This document shows positions 10,077 through 19,428 of a DNA stretch of 64,000 nucleotides, in pieces (positions within the stretch are counted from its first letter, which is position 1; every line of letters begins with the position of its first letter). Source of the DNA: Methylomagnum ishizawai. GTDB lineage: Bacteria > Pseudomonadota > Gammaproteobacteria > Methylococcales > Methylomonadaceae. Below the pieces are notes generated by a model. That model was not told the DNA's origin and made no database searches. It worked only from the letters and a program-made list of their open reading frames with translations. The translations under genes were made by a program, and so were the position numbers. The stretch is taken from NCBI GenBank assembly GCA_945861705.1, contig CAMAVM010000001.1, positions 62,001-126,000 on the forward strand, given 5' to 3'.

Positions 10077-10991
10077 ATGGATATTGAAGACATCAACAAA
10101 GTAAAAGATTATTTGCTCACCCTGCAAGACAGTATCTGCACGGCTTTGGAAGGGGAAGAACCGGAAGCGCGGTTTATTGAAGACCTTTGGACACGCGAGG
10201 AAGGTGGTGGTGGCAGGACGCGGGTATTAACCAATGGTCAGGTTTTTGAGCAAGGCGGGGTCAATTTCTCCCACGTATCCGGTTTTAGCCTACCACCTTC
10301 TGCGACTGCAAAACGACCTGAGCTTGCCAATCGGCAATTTGAGGCGATGGGCGTGTCGCTGGTTATTCATCCGCTTAACCCTTATATCCCGACTTCCCAT
10401 GCCAACGTGCGTTTTTTGATTGCAGAAAAACCGAATGAACCCACCATCTGGTGGTTTGGCGGCGGTTTTGATTTAACGCCGTTTTATCCCTTTGAAGAAG
10501 ACATAATCCATTGGCACCAAAGCGCACGGGCGGCTTGTCAGCCTTTTGGTGATGACATCTATCCGGCTTATAAAAAGTGGTGCGACGATTATTTTTATCT
10601 CAAACACCGCAACGAAACCCGTGGTGTTGGCGGCTTATTCTTTGATGACCTGAACGAATGGGAATTTGAACGCTGTTTTGCGCTGATGCAATCAGTAGGC
10701 AATCATTATATCCAAGCCTACTTACCTATCGTCCAAAAGCGTAAAACCACCGTTTTTGGCGACAGAGAGCGAAATTTCCAACTTTACCGCCGAGGACGGT
10801 ATGTTGAATACAATCTCGTCTATGACCGTGGCACTTTATTCGGCTTGCAATCCGGCGGCAGAACGGAATCCATCCTGATGTCGCTACCTCCCGTGGTAAA
10901 CTGGAAATACAACTGGCAACCCGAATCCAACAGTGCCGAAGCATTGCTTTATGATCGCTATTTAAAGCCTCAGAATTGGTTGGGTATTTGA
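10077..10991 (+). CDS. hemF: Oxygen-dependent coproporphyrinogen III oxidase
   Basis: Converts coproporphyrinogen III to protoporphyrinogen IX with O2 in heme synthesis. It has 304 residues against ~300 in E. coli. The family signature spans the [10 protein letters not shown] segment, the [16 protein letters not shown] segment with metal-binding histidines, [14 protein letters not shown] and the C-terminal [15 protein letters not shown] block. All look intact. It probably forms a unit with hflD just upstream. The aerobic enzyme, rather than HemN, fits an aerobic organism that makes much cytochrome. Confidence 0.95.
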   Translation: MDIEDINKVKDYLLTLQDSICTALEGEEPEARFIEDLWTREEGGGGRTRVLTNGQVFEQGGVNFSHVSGFSLPPSATAKRPELANRQFEAMGVSLVIHPLNPYIPTSHANVRFLIAEKPNEPTIWWFGGGFDLTPFYPFEEDIIHWHQSARAACQPFGDDIYPAYKKWCDDYFYLKHRNETRGVGGLFFDDLNEWEFERCFALMQSVGNHYIQAYLPIVQKRKTTVFGDRERNFQLYRRGRYVEYNLVYDRGTLFGLQSGGRTESILMSLPPVVNWKYNWQPESNSAEALLYDRYLKPQNWLGI

Positions 10992-11236
10992 CCAAACCAG
11001 CATAACCTACAGTTATTCACCCGCCTCCCTAAAAAACCAGAATTTATTTCATCCTGAATGGTAATACTTCATAGAAATCAGCACTGGTTCACAGTATAAA
11101 GTAGTCAACTGATCTACATTGTGTGCGTACCTCCTGATAATACAAGGATGTTAAGTTGTGCAAGGACGCACATTTTTTAAAACTCATTGAGGTATAAATC
11201 AACCCATTTCATTAATATAGATTGAGGGTGACCAAA

Positions 11237-11479
11237 ATGAGCAACTTACTGATTAACTTAGTTGATAATGGTGCAATTGGTATTAACCGATTTGCAGATT
11301 TCGTAAAAACACTGGGCGGAGGCGACTCCGAAATGACGCTAACTGAGGTTTTGATTATCAGCCGAGTATTGTTTGCCGTCGTAATGATTGGCTTTATCGG
11401 CTATTTTTTCGACCGTATCAAACTCGCTCTACTCCCAGTAGAGAATGATGCGAAAGATGATAGTCGCCGAGGGCGCTAA
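11237..11479 (+). CDS. Small single-pass membrane protein, unknown function
   Basis: An 80-residue protein not recognised as a named family. The N-terminal ~45 residues are polar to amphipathic with a GGGDSE turn. One clear transmembrane helix follows (about VLIISRVLFAVVMIGFIGYF), then a basic and acidic cytoplasmic-type tail ending DDSRRGR. The ATG at 11237 has GAGGGTG about 9 bases upstream; the open frame can be extended to a TTG at 11222. A strong terminator 26 bases after the stop supports a real monocistronic transcript. Some nitrate/taurine transporter-associated small proteins look similar, but I would not assign a function. Confidence 0.65.
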   Translation: MSNLLINLVDNGAIGINRFADFVKTLGGGDSEMTLTEVLIISRVLFAVVMIGFIGYFFDRIKLALLPVENDAKDDSRRGR

Positions 11480-11504
11480 CGCCAGGTATTTTAGTGAACA
11501 GAAA

Positions 11505-11542
11505 CGCTGACAAATCCAGGATGGTTTTGTCAGCGATTTTTT
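11505..11542 (+). terminator. Strong intrinsic terminator
   Basis: CGCTGACAAA (11505-11514) pairs perfectly with TTTGTCAGCG (11526-11535) and is followed by a run of six T. It lies 26 bases after the small membrane protein gene and 30 bases before the convergent GH5 gene end. Confidence 0.85.
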
Positions 11543-11570
11543 GTAAAAATCAAAGTCTACACAGACAAAC

Positions 11571-12698
11571 TCATTCAAAATCAAACCGATCCGGCAACCA
11601 ACCATTATTGACGCAATCTCGGAAACACCATGCCGGTGTAGTTTCGGTTTTGTAACTCCAAAAAAACCAGCCGAGATATTTTTCATAGGTTGCCAATTGC
11701 GCGGAGGCATAGGCACGATAAGCGACATCCATTTGAAATTTATCCATTTTTTCCAGCGCATGGTTGAACGGGCCTTCAGCCCACAGCGAAACCACACGTA
11801 AATCCAGCCCCAAACTCCATTCGCCGACATACGTCCATTGCTGCATTTCCTGGATGATGGCATCGGCTTCCTGTTTCCATTCCACCACGGTTTTGGTAAC
11901 GTGCTGGTAAATATCCGAATCAATGTCTTCCCGCGCAAAGCATTGGTATCTATGAATATCGAACACCACATTGTCGAATTCAGGTTCTTTCATAAAGCCC
12001 AGATATTCTTGATAAGACCGAAAACCATCATGAAAAACCACCGCCACATCTTCGGGTTGACAATATTTTCGGATACGGTGATAGCCATCGATGTTGTATT
12101 TTTTTAGCAGGTCAGTGTCCACATCCCAACGGGGTTCGTTCAATACTTCAATACCGTGCAGTGCGTGTCGCCCATGATAGCGTTCTGCCAGTTGCTCCAG
12201 CACCCACAAGGAATGGTTGAGATAGCTCTCATCCGTATGCCATTCGCACACATCTTTTATGCCGCCATTGTCGAAACCATTCTGGCAACCGGGCGCGGCA
12301 TGTAGATCGAGCAAAATCAATAAGCCCAATTCTTCTGCCCACTCGAAGGCTTGGTCGAGAATATCAATGCCGCCCACAACGAAAGGATGTTGATAGTCAC
12401 CATACGTCCGGTGATACGGGTAATTAGCTCCGAAAATCCAATGGCCGATGGGAATACGTACGGCATTGATACCGATACTTGCCAGCCAAGCGAAATCATC
12501 GCGGGTGATAAAGGTTTGCCAGTGGTGTTTTAGCCGTGTTTCTGCTGCACCGCCAAGTTCCACGCAATACGTGGTTTCATCTGTCGCGTTCAAGCCTTCA
12601 AATACGCTGGGGGTCATCCATTTCTCCAGCACCAGCCAACCGCCCAGGTTGACGCCGCGTAGTTTTTTGCCTTTGTTTTTAGAAGATGATTCAGTCAT
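11571..12698 (-). CDS. Glycoside hydrolase family 5, exo-beta-1,3-glucanase-like
   Basis: A TIM-barrel glycosidase of 375 residues. The opening RGVNLGGWLVLEKWMTPS is the hallmark of the exo-1,3-glucanase-like subfamily of GH5, best known from fungi. The general acid is in LNEP (Glu188) and the nucleophile in VGEWS (Glu293), both present. There is no signal peptide or membrane segment, so it should act in the cytoplasm unless exported in another way. The likely substrate is a beta-1,3-glucan or a beta-glucoside; this is inferred. It is encoded downstream of a DUF3592 membrane protein on the same strand (19-base gap). Confidence 0.82.
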   Translation of the reverse strand: MTESSSKNKGKKLRGVNLGGWLVLEKWMTPSVFEGLNATDETTYCVELGGAAETRLKHHWQTFITRDDFAWLASIGINAVRIPIGHWIFGANYPYHRTYGDYQHPFVVGGIDILDQAFEWAEELGLLILLDLHAAPGCQNGFDNGGIKDVCEWHTDESYLNHSLWVLEQLAERYHGRHALHGIEVLNEPRWDVDTDLLKKYNIDGYHRIRKYCQPEDVAVVFHDGFRSYQEYLGFMKEPEFDNVVFDIHRYQCFAREDIDSDIYQHVTKTVVEWKQEADAIIQEMQQWTYVGEWSLGLDLRVVSLWAEGPFNHALEKMDKFQMDVAYRAYASAQLATYEKYLGWFFWSYKTETTPAWCFRDCVNNGWLPDRFDFE

Positions 12699-12717
12699 AA
12701 CTTTTATCTCCGGTAGC

Positions 12718-13224
12718 TTATCTAGGTTTGGTGTGTTTGATATTTATACGCTTTAAAATAACTATCAGAACAATAATTTCAAAAACAATAAGCATGCAAA
12801 AAAGGATCAATAACATATTGAATGGACTGTCATTTGATAACCTCAGCGCAGCTTTACTTGGGTTTTCTGGATCGTAAATGGCAAATACTTTAGAACCAAT
12901 TGGATGTTTATTCAGTTCAAGTTCGGCATTTTTTCGGTAACTATGGCATTTGCATGATTCAAAAACAGCCCTAGTTGAATTGTATTGTTTGCCATCTACA
13001 CTGAAATAATAGTCCCATTCAGGACAATAAGTAACACCGAATTTGCCTCTTGATTCCTTAATCTTTGTAGCTAATACGGTGGCTTCAGCTTTGGGCCAAT
13101 GCACTGAGTTTTTTGTATCAAAGTAAATAATAATGCCTTGCCACAACTCAAGTCCAAGAAATAAATTTATAAAAATCAAAACTATGGCAAAAAATATATT
13201 TCTCATTGCTTTTAATGTATTCAC
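12718..13224 (-). CDS. DUF3592 family membrane protein
   Basis: A 168-residue protein with one transmembrane helix near the N-terminus (about 8-28) and another near the C-terminus (about 134-157). Between them is an extracytoplasmic domain with the DUF3592 pattern: a W-P-x-A-E-A-T-V strand, a Y-x-V-D-G-K-Q-Y hairpin and HPIGSKVFAIYDPENPSKAAL. The family is widespread and of unknown function. It lies between the GH5 gene and the ABC protein on the same strand. The ATG at 13224 is the only sensible start. Confidence 0.78.
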   Translation of the reverse strand: MNTLKAMRNIFFAIVLIFINLFLGLELWQGIIIYFDTKNSVHWPKAEATVLATKIKESRGKFGVTYCPEWDYYFSVDGKQYNSTRAVFESCKCHSYRKNAELELNKHPIGSKVFAIYDPENPSKAALRLSNDSPFNMLLILFCMLIVFEIIVLIVILKRINIKHTKPR

Positions 13225-13255
13225 AATGGTTGTGTGGATAGATATAAATAACGAT

Positions 13256-14950
13256 TTATATTTTTAGTTTACGTTGATGGAACGCCTCCGCCGACGGCTG
13301 GTTAGTAATGCTAAGGATAGCTGTATCTGGCAATTCTTTGCCCAATAATTCCAGCATCTGGGTTTCGCCTTCTGGCGTAAGCGAATCCAGGGCTTCTTGC
13401 ATAAAAATCCATTTTGGTCCGTACAAGAGCGCACGTACCAAGCCTAACCGTTGTTGCTGTTCACGAGACAACAGTTTTTCCCAAGATTCAACCTGGTCGA
13501 GTTGATTAATCAAATCTTTAAGCCCAATACGCCTTAACAATTTTTCCAGGTCAGTCCGGTTGAATGCGCTGACAGCTTTGGGATAACAAATTGCCGCTTG
13601 TAGCGATCCAGTCGGTAAGTAAGGGTGTGGCGACATGAAGAATAAACGCTCATTTTCAGGGACTTGAATATGGCCTGAACCCCAAGGCCACAAACCGGCA
13701 ATTGCCTGGAACAACTTTGCCCCCGTGCTGGGATGGCCTACAATCAATACGCGCTCGCCCGCCTTAATTTCAGTGTTGATAGTGGCCGAAATCGTTTCGC
13801 CTTCCAGGTTGGCAATGCTGAGATTCTCAAACGTTAATACCGATTTTCCTGCCTTGTTGACACAAATCTGGTTTGAATTAAGGCAAGATATGTCATGTTC
13901 CAGTTCATCAAGGGCTTTGACCAGGCCCAAAACCCGTTCAACCGAAGCCCGCCATTTGGCGATTCCAGCCATATTGCTGGCAGGCCAAGACAGGGCATTT
14001 ACCAAATGCTGAAATGCCTGGACAGATTGCATCAATGTACCCAAAGAAATCGCCCCAACAATGTAGCGCGGGGCAGCCGCTAGGATCGGCAAGGCCATTG
14101 ATATGACCGAATAACCCGACGTGAATATCTGGATTTGTTTCCACGCGGCGGTTTGTTGTGCGTAAGTGTCAATAATGGCCTGAAATGAGTTAAGAAAACG
14201 CTTTTGTTCGTAGTTTTCGCCATGAATCAGGGCAATTGCCTGGGAATTGTCTTGTGCCTTTATCAAGGTATATCGGTAATTCGCTTCCTCAGTTTGTCGG
14301 GCATTAGTTGCCTTGGTGAGCGGCTTGCCCATCCACCAACCCAATATTGATGCACAAACCGAATAGATGACCGCAATCCAGACCAAATATCCGGCAATTG
14401 AAAAGGAAAACAAGCCTATGTCAAGAACAACTGTACCCGATAGAGTCCAGAGAATTTTTGTAAAGCTCCCTAATAACAGCAGGCTATAAAACAACGAATG
14501 CCCCATTGCAATGGCTTCTTCCGTTGCTATTCGAATATCTTCTGCAATGCGGCCATCGGGATTGTCATGATTATTTTTCGCCATGAAAGTAACCTGGTAA
14601 TGCCGCCCTTTATGCATCCACTTGGCAACGACCTTTTCGGTAAGCCACAAGCGCCAGCCGATCAGCAACCGCCTTTTAACAATGAGGTGCAGGGTCGTTA
14701 TTGTGATGCTGCCGATGAAAATCAGGATTAACATCCCTATTTGGGCAATGATGCCGGACATTGAATGTTGCTCAAGGGCATCAAAAAGATCGGCATTCCA
14801 TTCCGTAATGATGACGGCAAGGTAAATTTGCAATACGGTCAGCGCAACCAGAAAAACCGTATCCAACCGAATAACAACCTTATTGTCGGAGTTCCAAAAT
14901 GGCCCCGCCAATTTAATAAACTGAAAAAAAAATCCATCTTGAATTCGCAT
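13256..14950 (-). CDS. SbmA/YddA-type ABC protein with degenerate ATPase domain
   Basis: A 564-residue fusion of an SbmA/BacA-like membrane domain (about six helices in the first 320 residues) and an ABC nucleotide-binding domain, as in YddA/ABCD-type transporters. The fold is recognisable (AIAGLWPWGSG, PYLPTGSLQ, DLINQLDQVESWEKLLSREQQQRLGLVRAL), but the catalytic motifs are changed. Walker A is GHPSTGAK (405-412) with no GK[S/T]. The Q-loop LPQRPYLP is MSPHPYLP. Walker B ends MQEALDSL (about 516) with Gln for Asp. The H-loop GHR is TNQ. ATP hydrolysis is therefore doubtful. Relatives import peptides or antibiotics; the substrate here is unknown. It diverges from the GDPD gene. Confidence 0.82.
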   Translation of the reverse strand: MRIQDGFFFQFIKLAGPFWNSDNKVVIRLDTVFLVALTVLQIYLAVIITEWNADLFDALEQHSMSGIIAQIGMLILIFIGSITITTLHLIVKRRLLIGWRLWLTEKVVAKWMHKGRHYQVTFMAKNNHDNPDGRIAEDIRIATEEAIAMGHSLFYSLLLLGSFTKILWTLSGTVVLDIGLFSFSIAGYLVWIAVIYSVCASILGWWMGKPLTKATNARQTEEANYRYTLIKAQDNSQAIALIHGENYEQKRFLNSFQAIIDTYAQQTAAWKQIQIFTSGYSVISMALPILAAAPRYIVGAISLGTLMQSVQAFQHLVNALSWPASNMAGIAKWRASVERVLGLVKALDELEHDISCLNSNQICVNKAGKSVLTFENLSIANLEGETISATINTEIKAGERVLIVGHPSTGAKLFQAIAGLWPWGSGHIQVPENERLFFMSPHPYLPTGSLQAAICYPKAVSAFNRTDLEKLLRRIGLKDLINQLDQVESWEKLLSREQQQRLGLVRALLYGPKWIFMQEALDSLTPEGETQMLELLGKELPDTAILSITNQPSAEAFHQRKLKI

Positions 14951-15081
14951 CAGTAAATCCTCCTGTCAAAATCGAGCTTGACATCGACAACTTGCTATCG
15001 CCGCAGTTAATTTCTATCGTATTATTGCAAATAATAGCTTACCGTTTCATTGAACACCACACTATCAAACTGGAGCTGACC

Positions 15082-16098
15082 ATGCTGATCCCGACGACAT
15101 CCACCCACATTTTAAACATTGCCCACCGGGGTGCGCGGGCATACGCGCCTGAAAACACCCTCGTCGCCTTTGCCAAAGCTAAAACCCTGGGCTGCGAGAT
15201 GTTTGAGATGGACGTGCGCTTATCGAAAGACGGCGTGGTTGTCGTTTATCACGATGAACACCTGACCAGATGCACAGATGCCAAGACCAGGTTCCCTAAC
15301 CGCAGCAGTTACAATGTCGCCGATTTTACATATACGGAACTTAGCTGTTTAGACGCAGGTAGCTGGTATATCGAGCAATTGGCACTGCCCAGTGCAGAGC
15401 GTCAGGCCTTCTTGCAAAGCCTGACAGATGCCGAATTAGATGAATTTATCAGCGCATCTGAACGGGAACGCTATGCTTCCGGCGACATCAAAATACCGAC
15501 TCTGGCCGAAACCTTGAGTTTGGCTAAAGAACTGAACTTGATGGTCAACATAGAGCTCAAAAAACAGCCCAATGGCACAACAGGGCTAGTTGAAGCCGTG
15601 TTGAATACAATAGAAACAATGAAAATGGAAGGCCGAATCCTGATTTCTTCCTTTGAACATAAACTGTTGAAGCAAGTACGGCAACAAACCAAAACTTGTG
15701 CCACGGCTGTCCTTACTGACCCGCCCATCAAAGCCCCTCTTACCTACCTACGCAAACTTAAGGCGAATGCTTATAACATTGGTTGTTACAAGGATTATAA
15801 GGCCAAGGGGTTTGGCGGCTTACCCGGCAAGCGTTATCTCGCCCACATTGATAAGATCAATAAAGCAGGATTTAGCGTGAATATATGGACGTGTAATGAC
15901 CAGAAGGAGATGGACTGTTTAATGTCTGCCGGAGCATCTGGCTTGATTTCTGATTACCCTAATCGGGTGCGGGAAAAAATTGCGGCTTATTTGCCAATCA
16001 ATTCATTTATGGCAACATCTTTTGTCCCTTCTCCTGCTGGATCCCTACATGGATGTAGGTTAGTAGGGCAACGCAGGAGCAGTTGCCGAGAGGGTTAG
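15082..16098 (+). CDS. Glycerophosphodiester phosphodiesterase family protein
   Basis: A TIM-barrel GDPD enzyme that hydrolyses glycerophosphodiesters to glycerol 3-phosphate and an alcohol. It contains IAHRGARAYAPENT, the metal-binding EMDVRLSKDG and the general acid segment VVYHDEHL, then IPTLAETL and the barrel end SGLISDYP. An insertion of roughly 35 helical residues lies between DAGSWY and IPTLAE. The ATG at 15082 has GGAG 6 bases upstream; the frame opens at 14992. There is no signal peptide with this start. The last ~28 codons (MATSFVPSPAG onward) run through a non-coding-type repeat and look like a replaced C-terminus. It is followed by glpK, consistent with glycerol salvage. Confidence 0.85.
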   Translation: MLIPTTSTHILNIAHRGARAYAPENTLVAFAKAKTLGCEMFEMDVRLSKDGVVVVYHDEHLTRCTDAKTRFPNRSSYNVADFTYTELSCLDAGSWYIEQLALPSAERQAFLQSLTDAELDEFISASERERYASGDIKIPTLAETLSLAKELNLMVNIELKKQPNGTTGLVEAVLNTIETMKMEGRILISSFEHKLLKQVRQQTKTCATAVLTDPPIKAPLTYLRKLKANAYNIGCYKDYKAKGFGGLPGKRYLAHIDKINKAGFSVNIWTCNDQKEMDCLMSAGASGLISDYPNRVREKIAAYLPINSFMATSFVPSPAGSLHGCRLVGQRRSSCREG

Positions 16099-16107
16099 GG
16101 TGAGGAA
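16022..16107. repeat. Repeat-like sequence overlapping the GDPD 3' end
   Basis: The end of the GDPD frame and the following bases contain TCTCCTGCTGG, CTACATGGATGTAGG (a CTACAT-GG-ATGTAG inverted repeat), and GAGAGGGTTAGGGTGAGG. The last is the same wording, in the opposite orientation, as the CTCACCCTAGCCCTCTC block at 59555-59572. This looks like part of a dispersed intergenic repeat that has replaced the native 3' end of the gene. Confidence 0.5.
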
Positions 16108-16122
16108 AATTAAAAAACCAAA

Positions 16123-17607
16123 ATGAAACACATAGTAGCCATAGACCAAGGCACCAGCAGCTCACGTTGCATTCTTTACAATAAGGATGCACAACCTGTT
16201 GCCATCGCCCAGAAAGAATTCCAACAACATTATCCACAGCCGGGCTGGGTGGAACACGATGCCGAGGAGATCTGGCAAACCCAGGCCACTGTCATCAAAC
16301 AAGTGCTGCAACAACATGACCTGAAACCGTCCGATATAGCCGGTATAGGTATCACCAATCAACGGGAGACAACCGTGATCTGGGATCGAAAAACGGGTAA
16401 GCCCATTTATAACGCCATCGTCTGGCAAGACAGGCGAACCGCAGACGAATGTACCCGACTTAAAGAAGCTGGGGTTGAGCCGATGATCCAGGCAAAAACC
16501 GGACTGCTGCTTGATGCCTATTTTTCCGCTACCAAGATAAAATGGCTGCTGGATAATGTCGAAGGCGCAAGAACTAAAGCAGAGTGCGGCGAATTGGCCT
16601 TCGGCACCATAGATTCCTGGCTGGTCTGGAATCTTACCCAAGGTGAGTTGCATATTACCGATGTTTCCAACGCTTCCCGTACCCTCTTATACAACATCGA
16701 ACAGCTTAGATGGGATGAGGAATTACTGGCAATATTCAATATTCCCGCTGCTTTACTCCCTACGGTAAAAACGTCTAGCGAAGTCTACGGACTAACCCGG
16801 CATTCAGATATAGGCGAAGGAATACCTATTGCAGCGATTGCTGGCGATCAGCAAGCCGCCTTATTCGGTCAGTTATGCCATCAACCCGGCATGGCAAAAT
16901 GCACGTACGGCACGGGATCGTTCTTGATGATGAATACCGGGCGCAAAAAAGTGGCATCAAAACACCGCTTGCTATCCACCATTGCCTGGCAAATCGGCGA
17001 TGAAGTCACCTACGCCCTCGAAGGCAGCGTGTTCATGGGTGGCGCAGTCATGCAATGGCTACGGGATGGTTTGATGGTGTTCAAACAAGCATCCGATTCA
17101 GAAAAGTTAGCCAACAGCGTAAGCGATAACGGCGGTGTCTATTTTGTCCCCGCGCTGACCGGACTCGGCGCACCGCACTGGGATCCCCATGCCCGTGGCG
17201 CAATCTTTGGGATTACCCGTGGCACGACACACGCACATCTGGCACGGGCGGCGCTGGAAAGCATCGCTTTTCAAGTCGATGAACTGTTGCAAACCATGAC
17301 CTTGGACTGTGGCGAAGCCATTACGCAATTACGCATAGACGGCGGCGTAGCCAAAAACAACCTCATGGTGCAATTTCAGGCAGACATATCCAACATCAAC
17401 ATCGCCCGTCCAGACAACCTGGAAACCACTGCCCTAGGTGCGGCATATCTAGCGGGGCTTGCAGTCGGATTCTGGAAGATGGAAGAACTCAAGCAATCAT
17501 GGCATGTCAATCAAGCATTTACACCCAAGTTATCATCTGAACAAGTCAATACACTCAAACACTATTGGCAAAAAGCAGTAGAACGGTCGAAAAATTGGGT
17601 GGAATAA
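16123..17607 (+). CDS. glpK: Glycerol kinase
   Basis: Phosphorylates glycerol with ATP to glycerol 3-phosphate in the cytoplasm. It has 494 residues (E. coli 502). FGGY-kinase landmarks are DQGTSSSRCI at the N-terminus, GITNQRETTVIWDRKTG, the catalytic region AGDQQAALFGQLC and the C-terminal ALGAAYLAGLAVGFW. The ribosome binding site is poor (GAGGAAAA lies some 16 bases upstream). With the preceding GDPD gene it forms a small glycerol-phosphate salvage pair. No glycerol facilitator or glycerol 3-phosphate dehydrogenase is nearby. Confidence 0.95.
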   Translation: MKHIVAIDQGTSSSRCILYNKDAQPVAIAQKEFQQHYPQPGWVEHDAEEIWQTQATVIKQVLQQHDLKPSDIAGIGITNQRETTVIWDRKTGKPIYNAIVWQDRRTADECTRLKEAGVEPMIQAKTGLLLDAYFSATKIKWLLDNVEGARTKAECGELAFGTIDSWLVWNLTQGELHITDVSNASRTLLYNIEQLRWDEELLAIFNIPAALLPTVKTSSEVYGLTRHSDIGEGIPIAAIAGDQQAALFGQLCHQPGMAKCTYGTGSFLMMNTGRKKVASKHRLLSTIAWQIGDEVTYALEGSVFMGGAVMQWLRDGLMVFKQASDSEKLANSVSDNGGVYFVPALTGLGAPHWDPHARGAIFGITRGTTHAHLARAALESIAFQVDELLQTMTLDCGEAITQLRIDGGVAKNNLMVQFQADISNINIARPDNLETTALGAAYLAGLAVGFWKMEELKQSWHVNQAFTPKLSSEQVNTLKHYWQKAVERSKNWVE

Positions 17608-17677
17608 AACATTAAACCAACCTGCTATTGTAATAATGCGACCTTCATCATTCATCTATTCCATCTAAGAACGGGTT

Positions 17678-19333
17678 CTAAGACTTTCGTAGGATAAAAC
17701 CTTTTTTGTTTAACCTTATTGCAACCAGCACCGGAAACAACAAACCTAACAGTAAGTTTACGAATAGCAATATGACCGCCATGTTACTCGGCGTTAAACC
17801 AACAAATAAGTTTTTGATTAACGGCGTAAAGATCAATAATCCTGGCGCACAGCCAGCCAACAAGATCAGACGATTGAATCCCGAATGATGCTTTATGCAG
17901 AGCAACCTTACTAAGTACAACGACAACAGTAATGCGAACAACGGCCAGGTAAACAAGAAATTTGCCCCGTTATTCAGGGTGAAAAGTGCCAAGAAAAGCC
18001 AAATAGCCGAAATGCCCAAGCTGATTTCCATCGGCTTTAGCCATTTCTTGCTAATTAAGTAAAAAATAACGGTTATTGCTGTGTTTATGAGGATAAATCC
18101 CAGCAAATAGCCGTAACTTGTTGAGGTGTCGTCGTAGGCGAACGTCAGGTAATTAGGGTGAAAGATGCGAAGCGCAGCCCAAAGCCAACTGTCGATAAAG
18201 TACAAACCGCAAATCAGCAAGAGATAAGCACACAGTGCAATCAAGGTTTGTTTTATCCGCATTGATTTCGCCTTATGGCTGGCTGCACACAAAGCAATAA
18301 ACCCGATTGCGAGCAAAACGCACAAGGCAATCGTCCAACGCATGGGGTAATGTACAAGCCCTAAGCCGGGGAAATCGAAGTACACACGGTTTTCTACTTT
18401 AAGGTTGGCTAATGGTTGGTTGCCAAAATGTTTCACCAAGGCCAGCATGATGTCCCCTTCATGCTGCAACGTGGCTTGATTCAAGAATTCCGGGCGATCC
18501 AGTTGGGTGTGATAAGCCGCATGGTTTTCAATCGCGGCAAAATTCATCCCCAGTATGCCTGCACTTTTAAAGACGCTGAAATCGGTATCATTAGGCAGTC
18601 GCTTATACACCTCGTACATCAAGGAATTGCTCATGACAAACGCGACCGACTCGGCAAGTCCTTCGATCAACTTACCGTTGCCATCACTGGTTTCAAACAT
18701 CATGAACGCACCGCTATTGCCACGGTATTCAAAATTCAACGCCAATCCGACTTCTTTTGTCCAAGGATGTTGTTCCACAAAGGCTTTCGCGCCTAACAAT
18801 CCGCTTTCTTCGCTATCGGTGAACAGGCAAATCAGGTCATTTTGCAATGCGGGTTGCGTTTTTAAGGCCCGCAGCGTTTCCAAAATAGCCGCAACCGACG
18901 CGCCGTCGTCGGCAGCACCAGAGCCTGTAGCCACGGAATCGTAATGGGCTGATAGCAGCACGGCTTTGCTCGAACGTGTGCCAGAAATTTTCACCAATAC
19001 ATTATGGACTTGTACCGCTTGCTTAGTTTTAGGATTGACGACATCCGCCGATTGAATTTCTGGCGTAAACCCCAATGCTTTTAGCTGGTCTATCAGATAT
19101 TGCCTGACTTCTGCATTTTCACGAGATCCCGTCGGATGCGGTTTTGAGCCAATCTGCCACACATGGGGCATGGCACGGGCAGATGAAAATGTCGTTAATG
19201 GCGAAGAAAGCGTTGTTGGCTTGGGTGGCAATGTGTGGAATAGACCGATAACTACCAGTGCGAACACACCAATAATCAGCAAAACAGCCTGTGCTGGATG
19301 TCGGGTTTGCGAGGGCTGATGTTCTTTTATCAT
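17678..19333 (-). CDS. M28 family metallopeptidase with multi-spanning membrane domain
   Basis: A 551-residue protein with an N-terminal membrane anchor (about 16-33), a periplasmic-facing M28 zinc aminopeptidase domain and about eight C-terminal transmembrane helices. Zinc and catalytic residues are visible: SAHYDSV (His130), GAADDG (Asp142), DSEESG (Glu175/176) and ENHAAYHTQLD. The overall layout resembles Fxna/ERMP1-type membrane M28 peptidases. The substrate is unknown, and it stands alone between convergent glpK and the mptG block. Confidence 0.85.
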   Translation of the reverse strand: MIKEHQPSQTRHPAQAVLLIIGVFALVVIGLFHTLPPKPTTLSSPLTTFSSARAMPHVWQIGSKPHPTGSRENAEVRQYLIDQLKALGFTPEIQSADVVNPKTKQAVQVHNVLVKISGTRSSKAVLLSAHYDSVATGSGAADDGASVAAILETLRALKTQPALQNDLICLFTDSEESGLLGAKAFVEQHPWTKEVGLALNFEYRGNSGAFMMFETSDGNGKLIEGLAESVAFVMSNSLMYEVYKRLPNDTDFSVFKSAGILGMNFAAIENHAAYHTQLDRPEFLNQATLQHEGDIMLALVKHFGNQPLANLKVENRVYFDFPGLGLVHYPMRWTIALCVLLAIGFIALCAASHKAKSMRIKQTLIALCAYLLLICGLYFIDSWLWAALRIFHPNYLTFAYDDTSTSYGYLLGFILINTAITVIFYLISKKWLKPMEISLGISAIWLFLALFTLNNGANFLFTWPLFALLLSLYLVRLLCIKHHSGFNRLILLAGCAPGLLIFTPLIKNLFVGLTPSNMAVILLFVNLLLGLLFPVLVAIRLNKKGFILRKS

Positions 19334-19428
19334 ATTCGCACCGTGGAGGATTTGTCTTTAATCGCATAGCAACAGCTTACACTATTAAATGGAAATATCT
19401 TTATAAGCTAATGAATTATCTGGTGTTA

